A stretch of DNA of 64,000 nucleotides, from assembly GCF_026004115.1 (NCBI RefSeq), contig NZ_BPIM01000001.1:2212501-2276500 (forward strand), given 5' to 3'. The position numbers and the translations under genes are program-made. Source of the stretch: Meiothermus sp. Lineage in GTDB: Bacteria > Deinococcota > Deinococci > Deinococcales > Thermaceae. Shown one piece after another: positions 1-6,818 of this stretch. The notes beneath the pieces are model-generated. The model was not told where the DNA came from. It made no database searches and worked only from the letters and a program-made list of their open reading frames with translations. Numbering within the stretch: the stretch's first letter is position 1; the number at the start of each line of letters is the position of its first letter.

Positions 1-246
1 ATAATCATCCAAACCAAAGATCCCCCAGAGGCTATCTTTTTGAATCCTAGAGCACACCCCCTCCCGAACGGTCGGCGAAGAAAGCGTCTGCCTTCCAGGG
101 GGCGGTATCGCCCTCCGCTACGCGGATAACTTCCAAGGGGCGGTATCGCCCTCCGCTACGCGGATAACTTCCAAGGGGCGGTATCGCCCTCCGCTACGCG
201 GATAACTTCGGCCCGGTTAGTTCGCCGCCATCCGGCGCCGCTGGTA
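1..246 (+). mobile_element. MITE-like repeat family A, copy 1 (cut by window start)
   Basis: Non-coding repeat that matches the copies at 18774-19005 and 55097-55260. It starts inside the left hairpin loop, reads through CTTTTTGAATCCTAGAGCAC, then carries three head-to-tail 38-bp units beginning at 99, 137 and 175 (each with GGGGCGGTATCGCCC and CCGCTACGCGG). It ends in a degraded right-hand hairpin and CTGGTA at 241-246; the second hairpin arm present in the other copies is missing. No transposase is encoded. The sequence from 247 to 352 shows nothing recognisable. Confidence 0.75.
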
Positions 247-352
247 TTAAATCCTCCCCAACCCTCCCTACGAAAGGGGTAGAGTCGGCCCGCACTGAGT
301 GCGTCTGATTGGGCAGTATAGGGGTGCGCAGATTCCTGGGTAGCAGAGTTAA

Positions 353-1696
353 TCAATCAAAAATCTTACCTGGGTTAAGCAGGTTTTGGGGGTCGAAAAG
401 CTGCTTGATCTGCCGCATCCAGTCCAGGGCTGGGCCATGTTCTTTGGAGAGGTATTTTTTCTTGCGCAGCCCCACCCCGTGTTCGCCGGTGCAGGTGCCA
501 CCCAGGGCTAAGGTGTGCTCTACCAGTCGCTCAGAGAAGACCTCGCCTCGAGGGTCGCCCGGTTCACAGACCACAAGGGTGTGGAAATTGCCGTCGCCCA
601 CGTGCCCCAGGATGTTGCCGGTCAGGCCCATTTCGCGCAGCAGGCGGCTGGAATATTCCACCAGGTCAGGCATCCTGGAGATGGGCACGGCTGTATCGGT
701 GGAGAGGTACTCCTTGCCGGGAAACAGGTTGACCAGGGCCCAGTAGGCCTGATGACGGGCCTCCCACTGGGCGTTGCGCTCCTCCTGGGTGCGGGCAGTA
801 TCTATGCTGATGGCGCCGGTCTCCTGCATCAGCCCCAGGGCCATGCTTGACTCGGCTTCCAGGGCTTCTTTAGTCGAGGAGTGAAACTCCACAAACAAAG
901 CCGGTTTTTCTGGGTAGCTGCGCCCCAGGTAGTGATTGATGGCCCGGATACCTACCTCGTCCACCAGTTCCAGCCTGGCCACCGGCAGCCCACTGGCCAT
1001 CACGGCGTAAGCGGCCTGGGCCGTGTCGGAAAGGTCGTCAAAAAAGACCCGCAGGGTGTGGATGTGCTCGGGAATGGGGTGCAGCTTTAGGGTCAGGCGG
1101 GTGATGATGCCCAGGGTGCCTTCGGAGCCGATAAACAAATCCTTGAGGTTGTAGCCGGCGCTGGTTTTGCGAACCCCCCGACCCAGTTCCAGTACCTGGC
1201 CATTGGCCAGCACCACCTGCAAGGCCAGCACATTGTGCCGCATGCCCCCGTAGCGTACGGTGGTAGTGCCCGAGGCGTTGGTAGCCGCCATTCCGCCCAG
1301 GCTGGCATCCGCACCGGGGTCTACTGGAAAGAATAATCCGGTGCCCTTGAGGGCTTCATTCAGGGCCTTGCGGGTTAGACCCGGCTCCACCACTGCCATG
1401 AAGTCCTGGGGTTGAACTTCCAGCACGCGGTTCATCCTGGAAACATCCAGCGAGATGGCCCGTACCTGCGGAATAACGTGTCCTTCTATGCTGGTGCCTG
1501 CCCCGAAGGGGATTACTGGCAGATGGTGCTCCCGGGCCCAGGCCAGGGTGGTCTGTATGTCGGTTGGGCTCTCGGCAAAGACCACCGCCAGGGGTGGGTG
1601 TCGCACAGGGTAGCTTTCATCTTTGCCGTGGGTCTCGAGGTCGGTCGGGGCGGTACTGACCTTTCGAGGTAAGAGGGTTTTCAGGCTTTCCAGCAT
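353..1696 (-). CDS. FAD-linked D-lactate/glycolate dehydrogenase (GlcD/LDHD family)
   Basis: Flavin oxidoreductase oxidising a 2-hydroxy acid, most likely D-lactate or glycolate, to the keto acid. The N-terminal FAD-binding type 4 domain (about residues 35-215) contains PFGAGTSIEGH and a glycine/alanine-rich GGMAATNASGTTTVRYG segment. The C-terminal oxidase domain ends with GTCTGEHGVGLRKKKYL followed by the usual FDPQNLLNPGKIF tail. About 447 residues, normal for single-chain enzymes. The start is placed at 1696 because TAGGCT lies 6 nt upstream, typical of leaderless genes here; an in-frame ATG at 1702 is the alternative. It stands alone, so the exact substrate (dld versus glcD) cannot be decided. 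Confidence 0.9.
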   Translation of the reverse strand: MLESLKTLLPRKVSTAPTDLETHGKDESYPVRHPPLAVVFAESPTDIQTTLAWAREHHLPVIPFGAGTSIEGHVIPQVRAISLDVSRMNRVLEVQPQDFMAVVEPGLTRKALNEALKGTGLFFPVDPGADASLGGMAATNASGTTTVRYGGMRHNVLALQVVLANGQVLELGRGVRKTSAGYNLKDLFIGSEGTLGIITRLTLKLHPIPEHIHTLRVFFDDLSDTAQAAYAVMASGLPVARLELVDEVGIRAINHYLGRSYPEKPALFVEFHSSTKEALEAESSMALGLMQETGAISIDTARTQEERNAQWEARHQAYWALVNLFPGKEYLSTDTAVPISRMPDLVEYSSRLLREMGLTGNILGHVGDGNFHTLVVCEPGDPRGEVFSERLVEHTLALGGTCTGEHGVGLRKKKYLSKEHGPALDWMRQIKQLFDPQNLLNPGKIFD

Positions 1697-1702
1697 GACC
1701 AT

Positions 1703-1708
1703 AGCCTA
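1703..1708 (-). promoter_or_regulatory. Leaderless -10 box of the FAD dehydrogenase gene
   Basis: TAGGCT on the minus strand, 6 nt before the ATG at 1696. The same box with 7-nt spacing precedes the mtnN-like gene at 36739. No ribosome-binding site is present. Confidence 0.5.
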
Positions 1709-1855
1709 GCATGATATGGAAGGTGGGCAGCGTGTCTTGCTGTCCCCTGGGTTGGTGATATTTGGCCCGTCAAAAGATCCTGAGCGTTAAGTAAATCCCG
1801 TTGGTGACGAATGCGCCGAACAACCCCGAATAAGCTGCTACCCTGACCCTTGGCA

Positions 1856-2287
1856 ATGAGTACCTTGACCGACGCCTACCCACCTACCGAACGCGAGAAT
1901 CTGCAACAACTCCTCGCCGTTGCCTGGCTCAAACTTGAGCAGCAACCGCTGGAGGCGGCAGTGTTGGCACGCAGAACAGAGCATCTGGCACGGCGCTCCG
2001 GCAATAACCGGGCCTGGGCTCAGAGCCTTTTTATCTGGGGTGTGTGCAGCCTCTACGGGGGAGATAACCACGAAGCCATCGTGCTTTTGTCGAGAGCGCT
2101 GGCCGTGTATCGCTTTTTGGATGACGAACAGGGACAGTGGTCTTGCCTGAAAGCCATTGCCCTGGCCTGGGGCTATCTTGGCGATGCTGTGCAGGCCCTC
2201 GAGACCCACTCCCAGGCAAACACCTTCAAGCGTCAGGCCGAATTCGCCGGCAAAGCCCGCTGGCTGCGCTGGTTTGCTAACAACTGA
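1856..2287 (+). CDS. Small TPR-like helical protein
   Basis: Soluble protein of 143 residues with helix-turn-helix repeats of TPR type (for example HEAIVLLSRALAVYRFL, then a second helical pair around ALAWGYLGDAVQALETH). It resembles the protein at 3069-3518 in length, helix pattern and the closing KARWLRW/KVRWLDR segment, so the two are probably paralogues. TPR-like repeats usually bind peptides or proteins; no catalytic motif is visible. Start: ATG 1856 without a clear ribosome-binding site; TTG 1850 is in frame. Function unknown. Confidence 0.65.
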   Translation: MSTLTDAYPPTERENLQQLLAVAWLKLEQQPLEAAVLARRTEHLARRSGNNRAWAQSLFIWGVCSLYGGDNHEAIVLLSRALAVYRFLDDEQGQWSCLKAIALAWGYLGDAVQALETHSQANTFKRQAEFAGKARWLRWFANN

Positions 2288-2296
2288 GATTTTTTC

Positions 2297-2335
2297 CAAG
2301 CTTTGACACTTTTGCTACTGGAGTGTCAAAGCTTG
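2297..2335 (+). terminator. Perfect 14-bp stem-loop after the TPR-like gene
   Basis: CAAGCTTTGACACT (2297-2310) and its exact reverse complement (2322-2335) flank an 11-nt loop, 9 bases after the stop codon. TATCGCCG then a run of five T follows, so it may terminate, though the U-tract is displaced by 8 nt. A protein-binding operator for the downstream gene is an alternative. Confidence 0.5.
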
Positions 2336-2407
2336 TATCGCCGTTTTTATTGTCTGGCACGGGTTATTTGCTCTTGACCATGCGTCGGCTTTGTTGCAAG
2401 CTGAAGT

Positions 2408-2806
2408 ATGGCAAGTGCTGTGAAACGGGAAGTGTGGCAAGACGTAGAGGTGAGTCTGGAGCTTTCGCTCGAGTTCGACCCGGAGGAGTTTTCGCGGCGC
2501 TACCCAGGGTTGTCGCTGGTGCTGGCCGAACTGCTTATTGGCCCTCCCCGGCGCTGGCGCGACCCGGCCGAGCTGTTGCCCTATGCCGGTTGCAAAAGCC
2601 TGGAGGCCAGGTTACCCCATCTTCGCTTCAGCCCCCTGGAGACCCGCCCGCTGGGTCAGGCGCTCGACAAGCTGTTCACCATGATTGAGTTCAGTATTGT
2701 CGGGCATAAAGTCATCGCAGTTCCGCCGCCCCATAAGGCCATTGAATTATCAGAGGGTTGGCGGGCGCGGAGCGGGGTGTGGCTGTGCCACCAGCCGCTG
2801 GGGTGA
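2408..2806 (+). CDS. Hypothetical protein
   Basis: Open frame of 132 residues starting with ATG and no obvious ribosome-binding site. The first 100 residues look protein-like (acidic, amphipathic: VEVSLELSLEFDPEEF); the last 30 are rich in Pro, Trp and Arg and may be read-through of non-coding sequence. No signal peptide, membrane segment or known motif. It lies between two related TPR-like genes on the same strand. Whether it is a real gene is uncertain. Confidence 0.4.
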   Translation: MASAVKREVWQDVEVSLELSLEFDPEEFSRRYPGLSLVLAELLIGPPRRWRDPAELLPYAGCKSLEARLPHLRFSPLETRPLGQALDKLFTMIEFSIVGHKVIAVPPPHKAIELSEGWRARSGVWLCHQPLG

Positions 2807-2973
2807 GGCAAGACCACCAGTTTCGCTGGATCGCTTTCACAACTCGACTATAGTTGTGCAATAGCCGTGTATTTTCGACTAATCGCGCTCTCAATTCCTC
2901 GAGTTTGGGTTTCTTTCGATAGCCCGATAATCAAGCCCAGACAAGACATACCAGCATCGCCGGATATTAAGTG

Positions 2974-3023
2974 CAGTTACCTGTACTTTGGTGCTTCTGG
3001 TTGCTATACTTGACAGGTTACTG
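2974..3023 (+). promoter_or_regulatory. Promoter flanked by an 11-bp inverted repeat
   Basis: CAGTTACCTGT (2974-2984) and ACAGGTTACTG (3013-3023) form an inverted repeat with one mismatch. A -10-like TATACT (3005-3010) sits between the arms, and the predicted transcription start falls in the right arm. This suggests an operator for the gene at 3069. No convincing -35 was found. The rest of the 2807-3068 gap also holds a short ACAACT/AGTTGT hairpin near 2841. Confidence 0.45.
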
Positions 3024-3068
3024 TGGAAACGTTTACATAGCGTTTCTTGCAGTAAAAAGGAGTTTGAA

Positions 3069-3518
3069 GTGAGCCCTTCGTTTACGGTTGAAAGTGGTGT
3101 GATGGTCGAAAAGGTGGAGGCGCTTATTGCTCAAACCTGGCAACTGTTGGTTAACCATGAGGATGACCTCGAGTACCAGCACACCGTTCGGAAACTCGGG
3201 CTTGAAATTGAACAGCAGGCCCGTAACCTGGGCAGCGAAAGGGCTTTTGCCATGTCCCAGCTGATTCTGGGGGTCAGCGCTCTGGATCGCCATCAACCCG
3301 ACGAGGCCGTGCAGCGCCTGACCACGGCCCTGACCCGCTTCCGCTGGCAGTCCGATGTGCACCACGAATGGTACAGCCTGGCCGCCATTGCCCAGGCCTG
3401 GTATCTGCTGGACGACTACGATCAGATGCACGAAACCCTGGTTGGAGCCAAAGACCTCTCCCAGCCCAGCACGCAGGATAAAGTCCGCTGGCTTGACCGA
3501 CTCGGCATGATTCGCTAA
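3069..3518 (+). CDS. Small TPR-like helical protein, paralogue of 1856-2287
   Basis: Soluble, mostly helical protein of 149 residues. TPR-like helix pairs include ALDRHQPDEAVQRLTTAL and a following pair around AWYLLDDYDQMHETL. GTG start at 3069, supported by AAGGAG at 3057-3062 with 6-nt spacing. Its length, helical layout and C-terminal KVRWLDRL match the upstream protein at 1856-2287. No enzymatic motif; probably a protein-interaction module. The promoter region carries an inverted repeat (2974-3023), so expression may be controlled. Confidence 0.7.
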   Translation: MSPSFTVESGVMVEKVEALIAQTWQLLVNHEDDLEYQHTVRKLGLEIEQQARNLGSERAFAMSQLILGVSALDRHQPDEAVQRLTTALTRFRWQSDVHHEWYSLAAIAQAWYLLDDYDQMHETLVGAKDLSQPSTQDKVRWLDRLGMIR

Positions 3519-3571
3519 CGTGCCGGACCCTACCAATCCAAAAATGTTCTAATCTATAGGGGCCTGGCCCT

Positions 3572-4684
3572 GTGGCCATGCGCCTTATGCCACAACGCAT
3601 CCTTTTGGTCTATACCAAGGCGGGGGGTGGGCACTTTGCCCTGGCCCAGAACCTGCACAAGCTGCTGACCGAACTCGAGCCCGAATCCGAGGTTCGGCTG
3701 TTCAACTTTTTCGATGTGGGGCCGCGCTGGATTGCCCAGGCCATCCAGGACGGCTACAACTTTGCTGTTAATAAGCAGCGCTGGTTGTTTACCGTGTTTC
3801 AAGCCTTCTACCAGACCCGCCCGGCCATCCAGTCCTTTGCGCGGGTGCTGGGCATGCGCCTGGCCCCGGCCATCAACGAGTACTTAGAGGAGTTTCGTCC
3901 AGATAAGATAATTTATTGCTATCCGGTTAACCACGGTTTTCGCCGCTTGCCCTATGTACGAAAGCACAAACCCAAGACCCTTACGGTGGTGAGCGATATT
4001 TTCAGCCCCCACCTGTACTGGTTCATCGACACCAAAGATCAGTATGTGGTGGCCAGCCCCGAAGCCTACAGCATAGCCCGGCGCTACCGGGTTCCCCCGG
4101 AAAACCTGCACTACTTCCAGACCCTGATTGACCCTAAATACGACCAACCCCTGGCCCCCGAGGAGGTGGCCCGCTTGCGTCGGGAGTGGGGCCTGGTTCA
4201 CCCCTACACGGTGCTGGTAACGGGGGGTGGAGCGGGTCTCAAAATTAGCCACAGGCTGGTGCGGGAGCTGGTCAAAATCGAGGGCATCAATGTGGTGGTG
4301 GTGTGTGGCTACAACCAAAAGCTCTACCGCCAGCTCGAGGCCTTCAAGCAAAAGAACCAGATTGCCAACCTGATCCTGTTTGGCTTCACCAAGCAGATGT
4401 ACGAACTGATCAACGTGTCCAACGTGGTGGTCTCCAAAGCTGGCCCCGCCACCATTGCCGAGGTGCTTTCGCAACACAAAGACTTGATTGTTTGCGATTA
4501 CGTATGGCCGCAGGAGCACGGCAACGTAGAGCTCATTCGGCACGAGAAGCTGGGCTACTATATCCGCCGGCCCCGCAAGATTGCCGAAAAAATCCGGGAG
4601 CTAAAGAGCCGCCCCCCCGAACGCAAAACCCTCAACCTGCAAAACGATATTGTTCGCCTGGCCAGGTACATCCTGGCGTTGTGA
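3572..4684 (+). CDS. MGDG synthase/UgtP-like glycosyltransferase
   Basis: Family GT28-type enzyme predicted to move a sugar from a nucleotide-sugar donor onto diacylglycerol or a related lipid at the inner membrane face. The N-terminal acceptor domain has the family signature AGGGHFALAQNL (about residues 16-27), as in monogalactosyldiacylglycerol synthase and UgtP. The C-terminal half has the donor-site VTGGGAGL loop and SKAGPATIAEVL. About 370 residues, normal for the family. Several starts are possible (GTG 3572, ATG 3578, ATG 3587), none with a clear ribosome-binding site; the AGGGH position fits any. Glycolipids are abundant in Thermaceae membranes, which fits this role. Confidence 0.85.
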   Translation: MAMRLMPQRILLVYTKAGGGHFALAQNLHKLLTELEPESEVRLFNFFDVGPRWIAQAIQDGYNFAVNKQRWLFTVFQAFYQTRPAIQSFARVLGMRLAPAINEYLEEFRPDKIIYCYPVNHGFRRLPYVRKHKPKTLTVVSDIFSPHLYWFIDTKDQYVVASPEAYSIARRYRVPPENLHYFQTLIDPKYDQPLAPEEVARLRREWGLVHPYTVLVTGGGAGLKISHRLVRELVKIEGINVVVVCGYNQKLYRQLEAFKQKNQIANLILFGFTKQMYELINVSNVVVSKAGPATIAEVLSQHKDLIVCDYVWPQEHGNVELIRHEKLGYYIRRPRKIAEKIRELKSRPPERKTLNLQNDIVRLARYILAL

Positions 4685-4783
4685 GGCTGGAGGCCCAGAG
4701 CCGAAGGCCGAAACCTGGAGAACTGGGAGGCGAATGTTGCAAGCCAGGTTCTGATGCCAATGCCCTCGAAAAGGGTATTTGGA

Positions 4784-5746
4784 TTAACCTCGAGCCCTGC
4801 CGAGAATTTGCTCGATGCGCTCCAGGGCCTCCTGGGGTAGGTCTACCCCCGCCGCTCCCAGGCTTTCTTTGAGTTGCTCGGGCTTGGTGGCCCCGGTAAT
4901 GGCACTGCTCAGGCCTTTTTGCCGTAAGACCCAGGCCAGGGCCAGCAGGGTACGGGTCAGGCCCAGGTCGGCGGCTACTTTTTTGAGGGCCCTGACCTTT
5001 TTTACGTTTTCGTCCGTCAGGAAGCGGTTACCAAACTGCGGATAGCGCTCGAAACGGCTGTCTTTGGGTACGCCCTTGTCGTAGCGCCCGGTCAGCATAC
5101 CCATGGCCAGGGGGCTCCAGACTACCATGCCCAGCCCAAAGCGCTCGGTCTCGGGCAGGATTTCCTGCTCGACGCGTTCGCGGTAGAGCATGGAGTATTG
5201 CGGTTGCTCCACTGCAGGCGGATGCAGGCCGTTGGCCCTGGCAAACTGCACTGCTTCGACAATGCGGGCCGCCGGCCATTCGGAAGTGCCCCAGTAGAGC
5301 ACCAGGCCCCGCTCTACCAGATTGCTCACGGTGGTCACGATTTCTTCCATGGGCACCTCGGGGTCGTAGCGGTGGCAAAAGTAGAGATCGAGGTAGTCGG
5401 TGCCCATGCGCTTCAGGCTGCGCTCGAGGCTTTCCCGAACGTGCTTGCGCGATAGGCCCCGCCCGTTGGCATCCTCGCTGGTGGGCCAGTAGACCTTGCT
5501 GGAGAGCACCAGCTCGTGGCGGGGGAACTGTTCCAGGAGGGCTTTGCTCATCAGCTCCTCGGCCAGGCCCTTAGCGTATACATCGGCGTTGTCGAAGAAG
5601 TTGATGCCGCCCTCGTAAGCGATGCGGGTGATTTGTTTGATGCGCTCGAGGTCGTTTACGGCGTCGCCGTAGGTGACCCAGGCCCCCAGCGAAATTTCCG
5701 AAACCTTCAAGCCCCACTGACCAAGTTTGCGATAGCGCATGGGCAT
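4784..5746 (-). CDS. Aldo/keto reductase, Kv-beta/YghZ type
   Basis: NADPH-dependent aldo/keto reductase of 320 residues. The family opening YRKLGQWGLKVSEISLG is followed by FFDNADVYAKG, which supplies catalytic Asp and Tyr. Lys lies in SSKVYW and His in YFCHRYD, completing the tetrad. WGTSEW, VEQPQYSML and the C-terminal ITGATKPEQL are typical of the potassium-channel beta-subunit-like AKR branch. The ATG at 5746 is preceded by GGAGG at a good distance. The longer in-frame extension upstream is rejected because it runs into dispersed repeat B. Substrate unknown. Confidence 0.92.
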   Translation of the reverse strand: MPMRYRKLGQWGLKVSEISLGAWVTYGDAVNDLERIKQITRIAYEGGINFFDNADVYAKGLAEELMSKALLEQFPRHELVLSSKVYWPTSEDANGRGLSRKHVRESLERSLKRMGTDYLDLYFCHRYDPEVPMEEIVTTVSNLVERGLVLYWGTSEWPAARIVEAVQFARANGLHPPAVEQPQYSMLYRERVEQEILPETERFGLGMVVWSPLAMGMLTGRYDKGVPKDSRFERYPQFGNRFLTDENVKKVRALKKVAADLGLTRTLLALAWVLRQKGLSSAITGATKPEQLKESLGAAGVDLPQEALERIEQILGRARG

Positions 5747-5821
5747 GCTAACCTCCGCCTGCCATCTTAGGGCCTGAAGGCAGGCCCAATGTGTTTTTGC
5801 TCTCCTTGGGCCATGATCGGA

Positions 5822-5988
5822 GCGTGAACCCTGGCAAACCTCAGCCAGAAGCGCTTCAAACGCTTGGTGTTGCAAAAAATGCTCGTAGTTAGGCGACCTG
5901 ACTGGGTGTAATGCCCCCACCTAGCCTCCCCCGTTGGAAGAGGAAGGCGTTGTTTTACTTTATGAACCAGCCCTGCTCCTTAGGCCAA
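5822..5988 (+). repeat. Dispersed repeat family B, short copy
   Basis: Non-coding segment that matches, in inverted orientation, the stretch at 48148-48410. Shared blocks include GCGTGAACCC, CAAACCTCAGCCAG, CTTGG(T/C)GTTG(C/T)AAAAAATGC, GTAATGCCCCCACC-like and CCTTAGGCCA. This copy lacks about 96 bp found in the other. It fills the gap between the aldo/keto reductase and CDGSH genes. No inverted termini or coding capacity were recognised. Confidence 0.65.
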
Positions 5989-6018
5989 CTGCCTTTTCTG
6001 CAGCCTTTTTTGGCTGTG

Positions 6019-6234
6019 CTAGGCGTTGGTGTTTAGCTCGATTACGGCGGCTGGCGCTACAAACCCGGCGGCCTTGTGGGAGCCGTCGCAGAAGGGTTTG
6101 TTGCCAGAGTGCCCGCAGCGACAGAGGGAAACCCTGGCCTTCTCGATGACCACTTCCTGGTCGCCCTGGCGGAATACGTACTTACCGCCCGTTTCGATGC
6201 CGATGGAGCCATTTTCGCGGAACTCAATCTTCAT
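6019..6234 (-). CDS. CDGSH iron-sulfur domain protein
   Basis: Protein of 71 residues with one CDGSH-type 2Fe-2S motif near residues 38-53: CRCGHSGNKPFCDGSH, giving the three Cys and one His ligands of the mitoNEET family. The N-terminal strand region (MKIEFRENGSIGIETGGKYVF) is typical of the small bacterial versions. No membrane segment, so probably cytosolic, in redox or iron-sulfur trafficking. Leaderless start: TAGAAT lies 6 nt before the ATG. It is a single gene, divergent from the VOC gene. Confidence 0.9.
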   Translation of the reverse strand: MKIEFRENGSIGIETGGKYVFRQGDQEVVIEKARVSLCRCGHSGNKPFCDGSHKAAGFVAPAAVIELNTNA

Positions 6235-6240
6235 AACCCA

Positions 6241-6246
6241 ATTCTA
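6241..6246 (-). promoter_or_regulatory. Leaderless -10 box of the CDGSH gene
   Basis: TAGAAT on the minus strand, 6 nt before the ATG at 6234; a TTGCCA-like -35 lies about 15 nt further upstream. No ribosome-binding site. Confidence 0.55.
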
Positions 6247-6356
6247 TCGGGGCTTCCAGATTGGCAAAATGGGTCTGGAGGCCAAACCCACCTTGGGGTT
6301 TGGCTGAGCGAGGGGCCCGTTTGACCTGGGGGGCGGGGCGTTCCAAAATACCCTGG

Positions 6357-6752
6357 ATGTACACCACCCGTCTGGCCTACGTTCACCTGAGGGTGCGGCA
6401 CCTCGAGGCCGCCGTCACCTTTTACACCCGCTTTTTGGATTTACAGCTTTCCGAGCGCTTTGCGAATACTTCGCTGCTGGTTTCGTCGGAGAACCCGGCC
6501 CACTACGAGCTGGCCCTGACCGAGGGTGAGCCTTCGGGTTCGGTTACGCTGGGTTTTGCCGTGGCCTCAGAGGAAGACTTTAAAGCGGCCCAAGACTTTG
6601 TCCACCTCGAGGGCGTACCCCACCGGCTCGAGGATCGGGGTATTGCCCTGGTGCTCAGTCTGCAAGACCCCGACGGCAACACGGTGGAGCTTTTTTTGCG
6701 GCGTAAGCTGGGTGGGCGAGCCTTCTGGCGTGGAGAGAGCAAGCCAATCTGA
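6357..6752 (+). CDS. VOC (glyoxalase/dioxygenase) superfamily protein
   Basis: Single-domain vicinal-oxygen-chelate protein of 131 residues. It begins with a beta-alpha-beta module (LAYVHLRVRHLEAAVTFYTRFLDL), in which His in VHLRV is a likely metal ligand. It ends with DPDGNTVELFLRR, in which Glu is the usual second ligand. The ATG at 6357 starts at the domain edge; an in-frame upstream extension is not domain-like. The substrate cannot be inferred. The 3' end lies 66 nt before the penicillin acylase gene on the same strand, so they could be co-transcribed. Confidence 0.8.
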   Translation: MYTTRLAYVHLRVRHLEAAVTFYTRFLDLQLSERFANTSLLVSSENPAHYELALTEGEPSGSVTLGFAVASEEDFKAAQDFVHLEGVPHRLEDRGIALVLSLQDPDGNTVELFLRRKLGGRAFWRGESKPI

Positions 6753-6818
6753 TCAAGGTTGCCTGTAGGCCTGCTTCAGAGGTCTGGTTTTATACTAGGT
6801 TCAAAGCGGGGAGGAACC

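Noticed and set aside
99-212. Three direct repeats at the window start resembling a CRISPR array
   Set aside because: The 38-bp units are strictly head to tail without unique spacers and belong to the MITE-like element, also found with two and one units elsewhere.
5747-5920. N-terminal extension of the aldo/keto reductase
   Set aside because: It covers dispersed repeat B and the ribosome-binding site of the preferred start at 5746.
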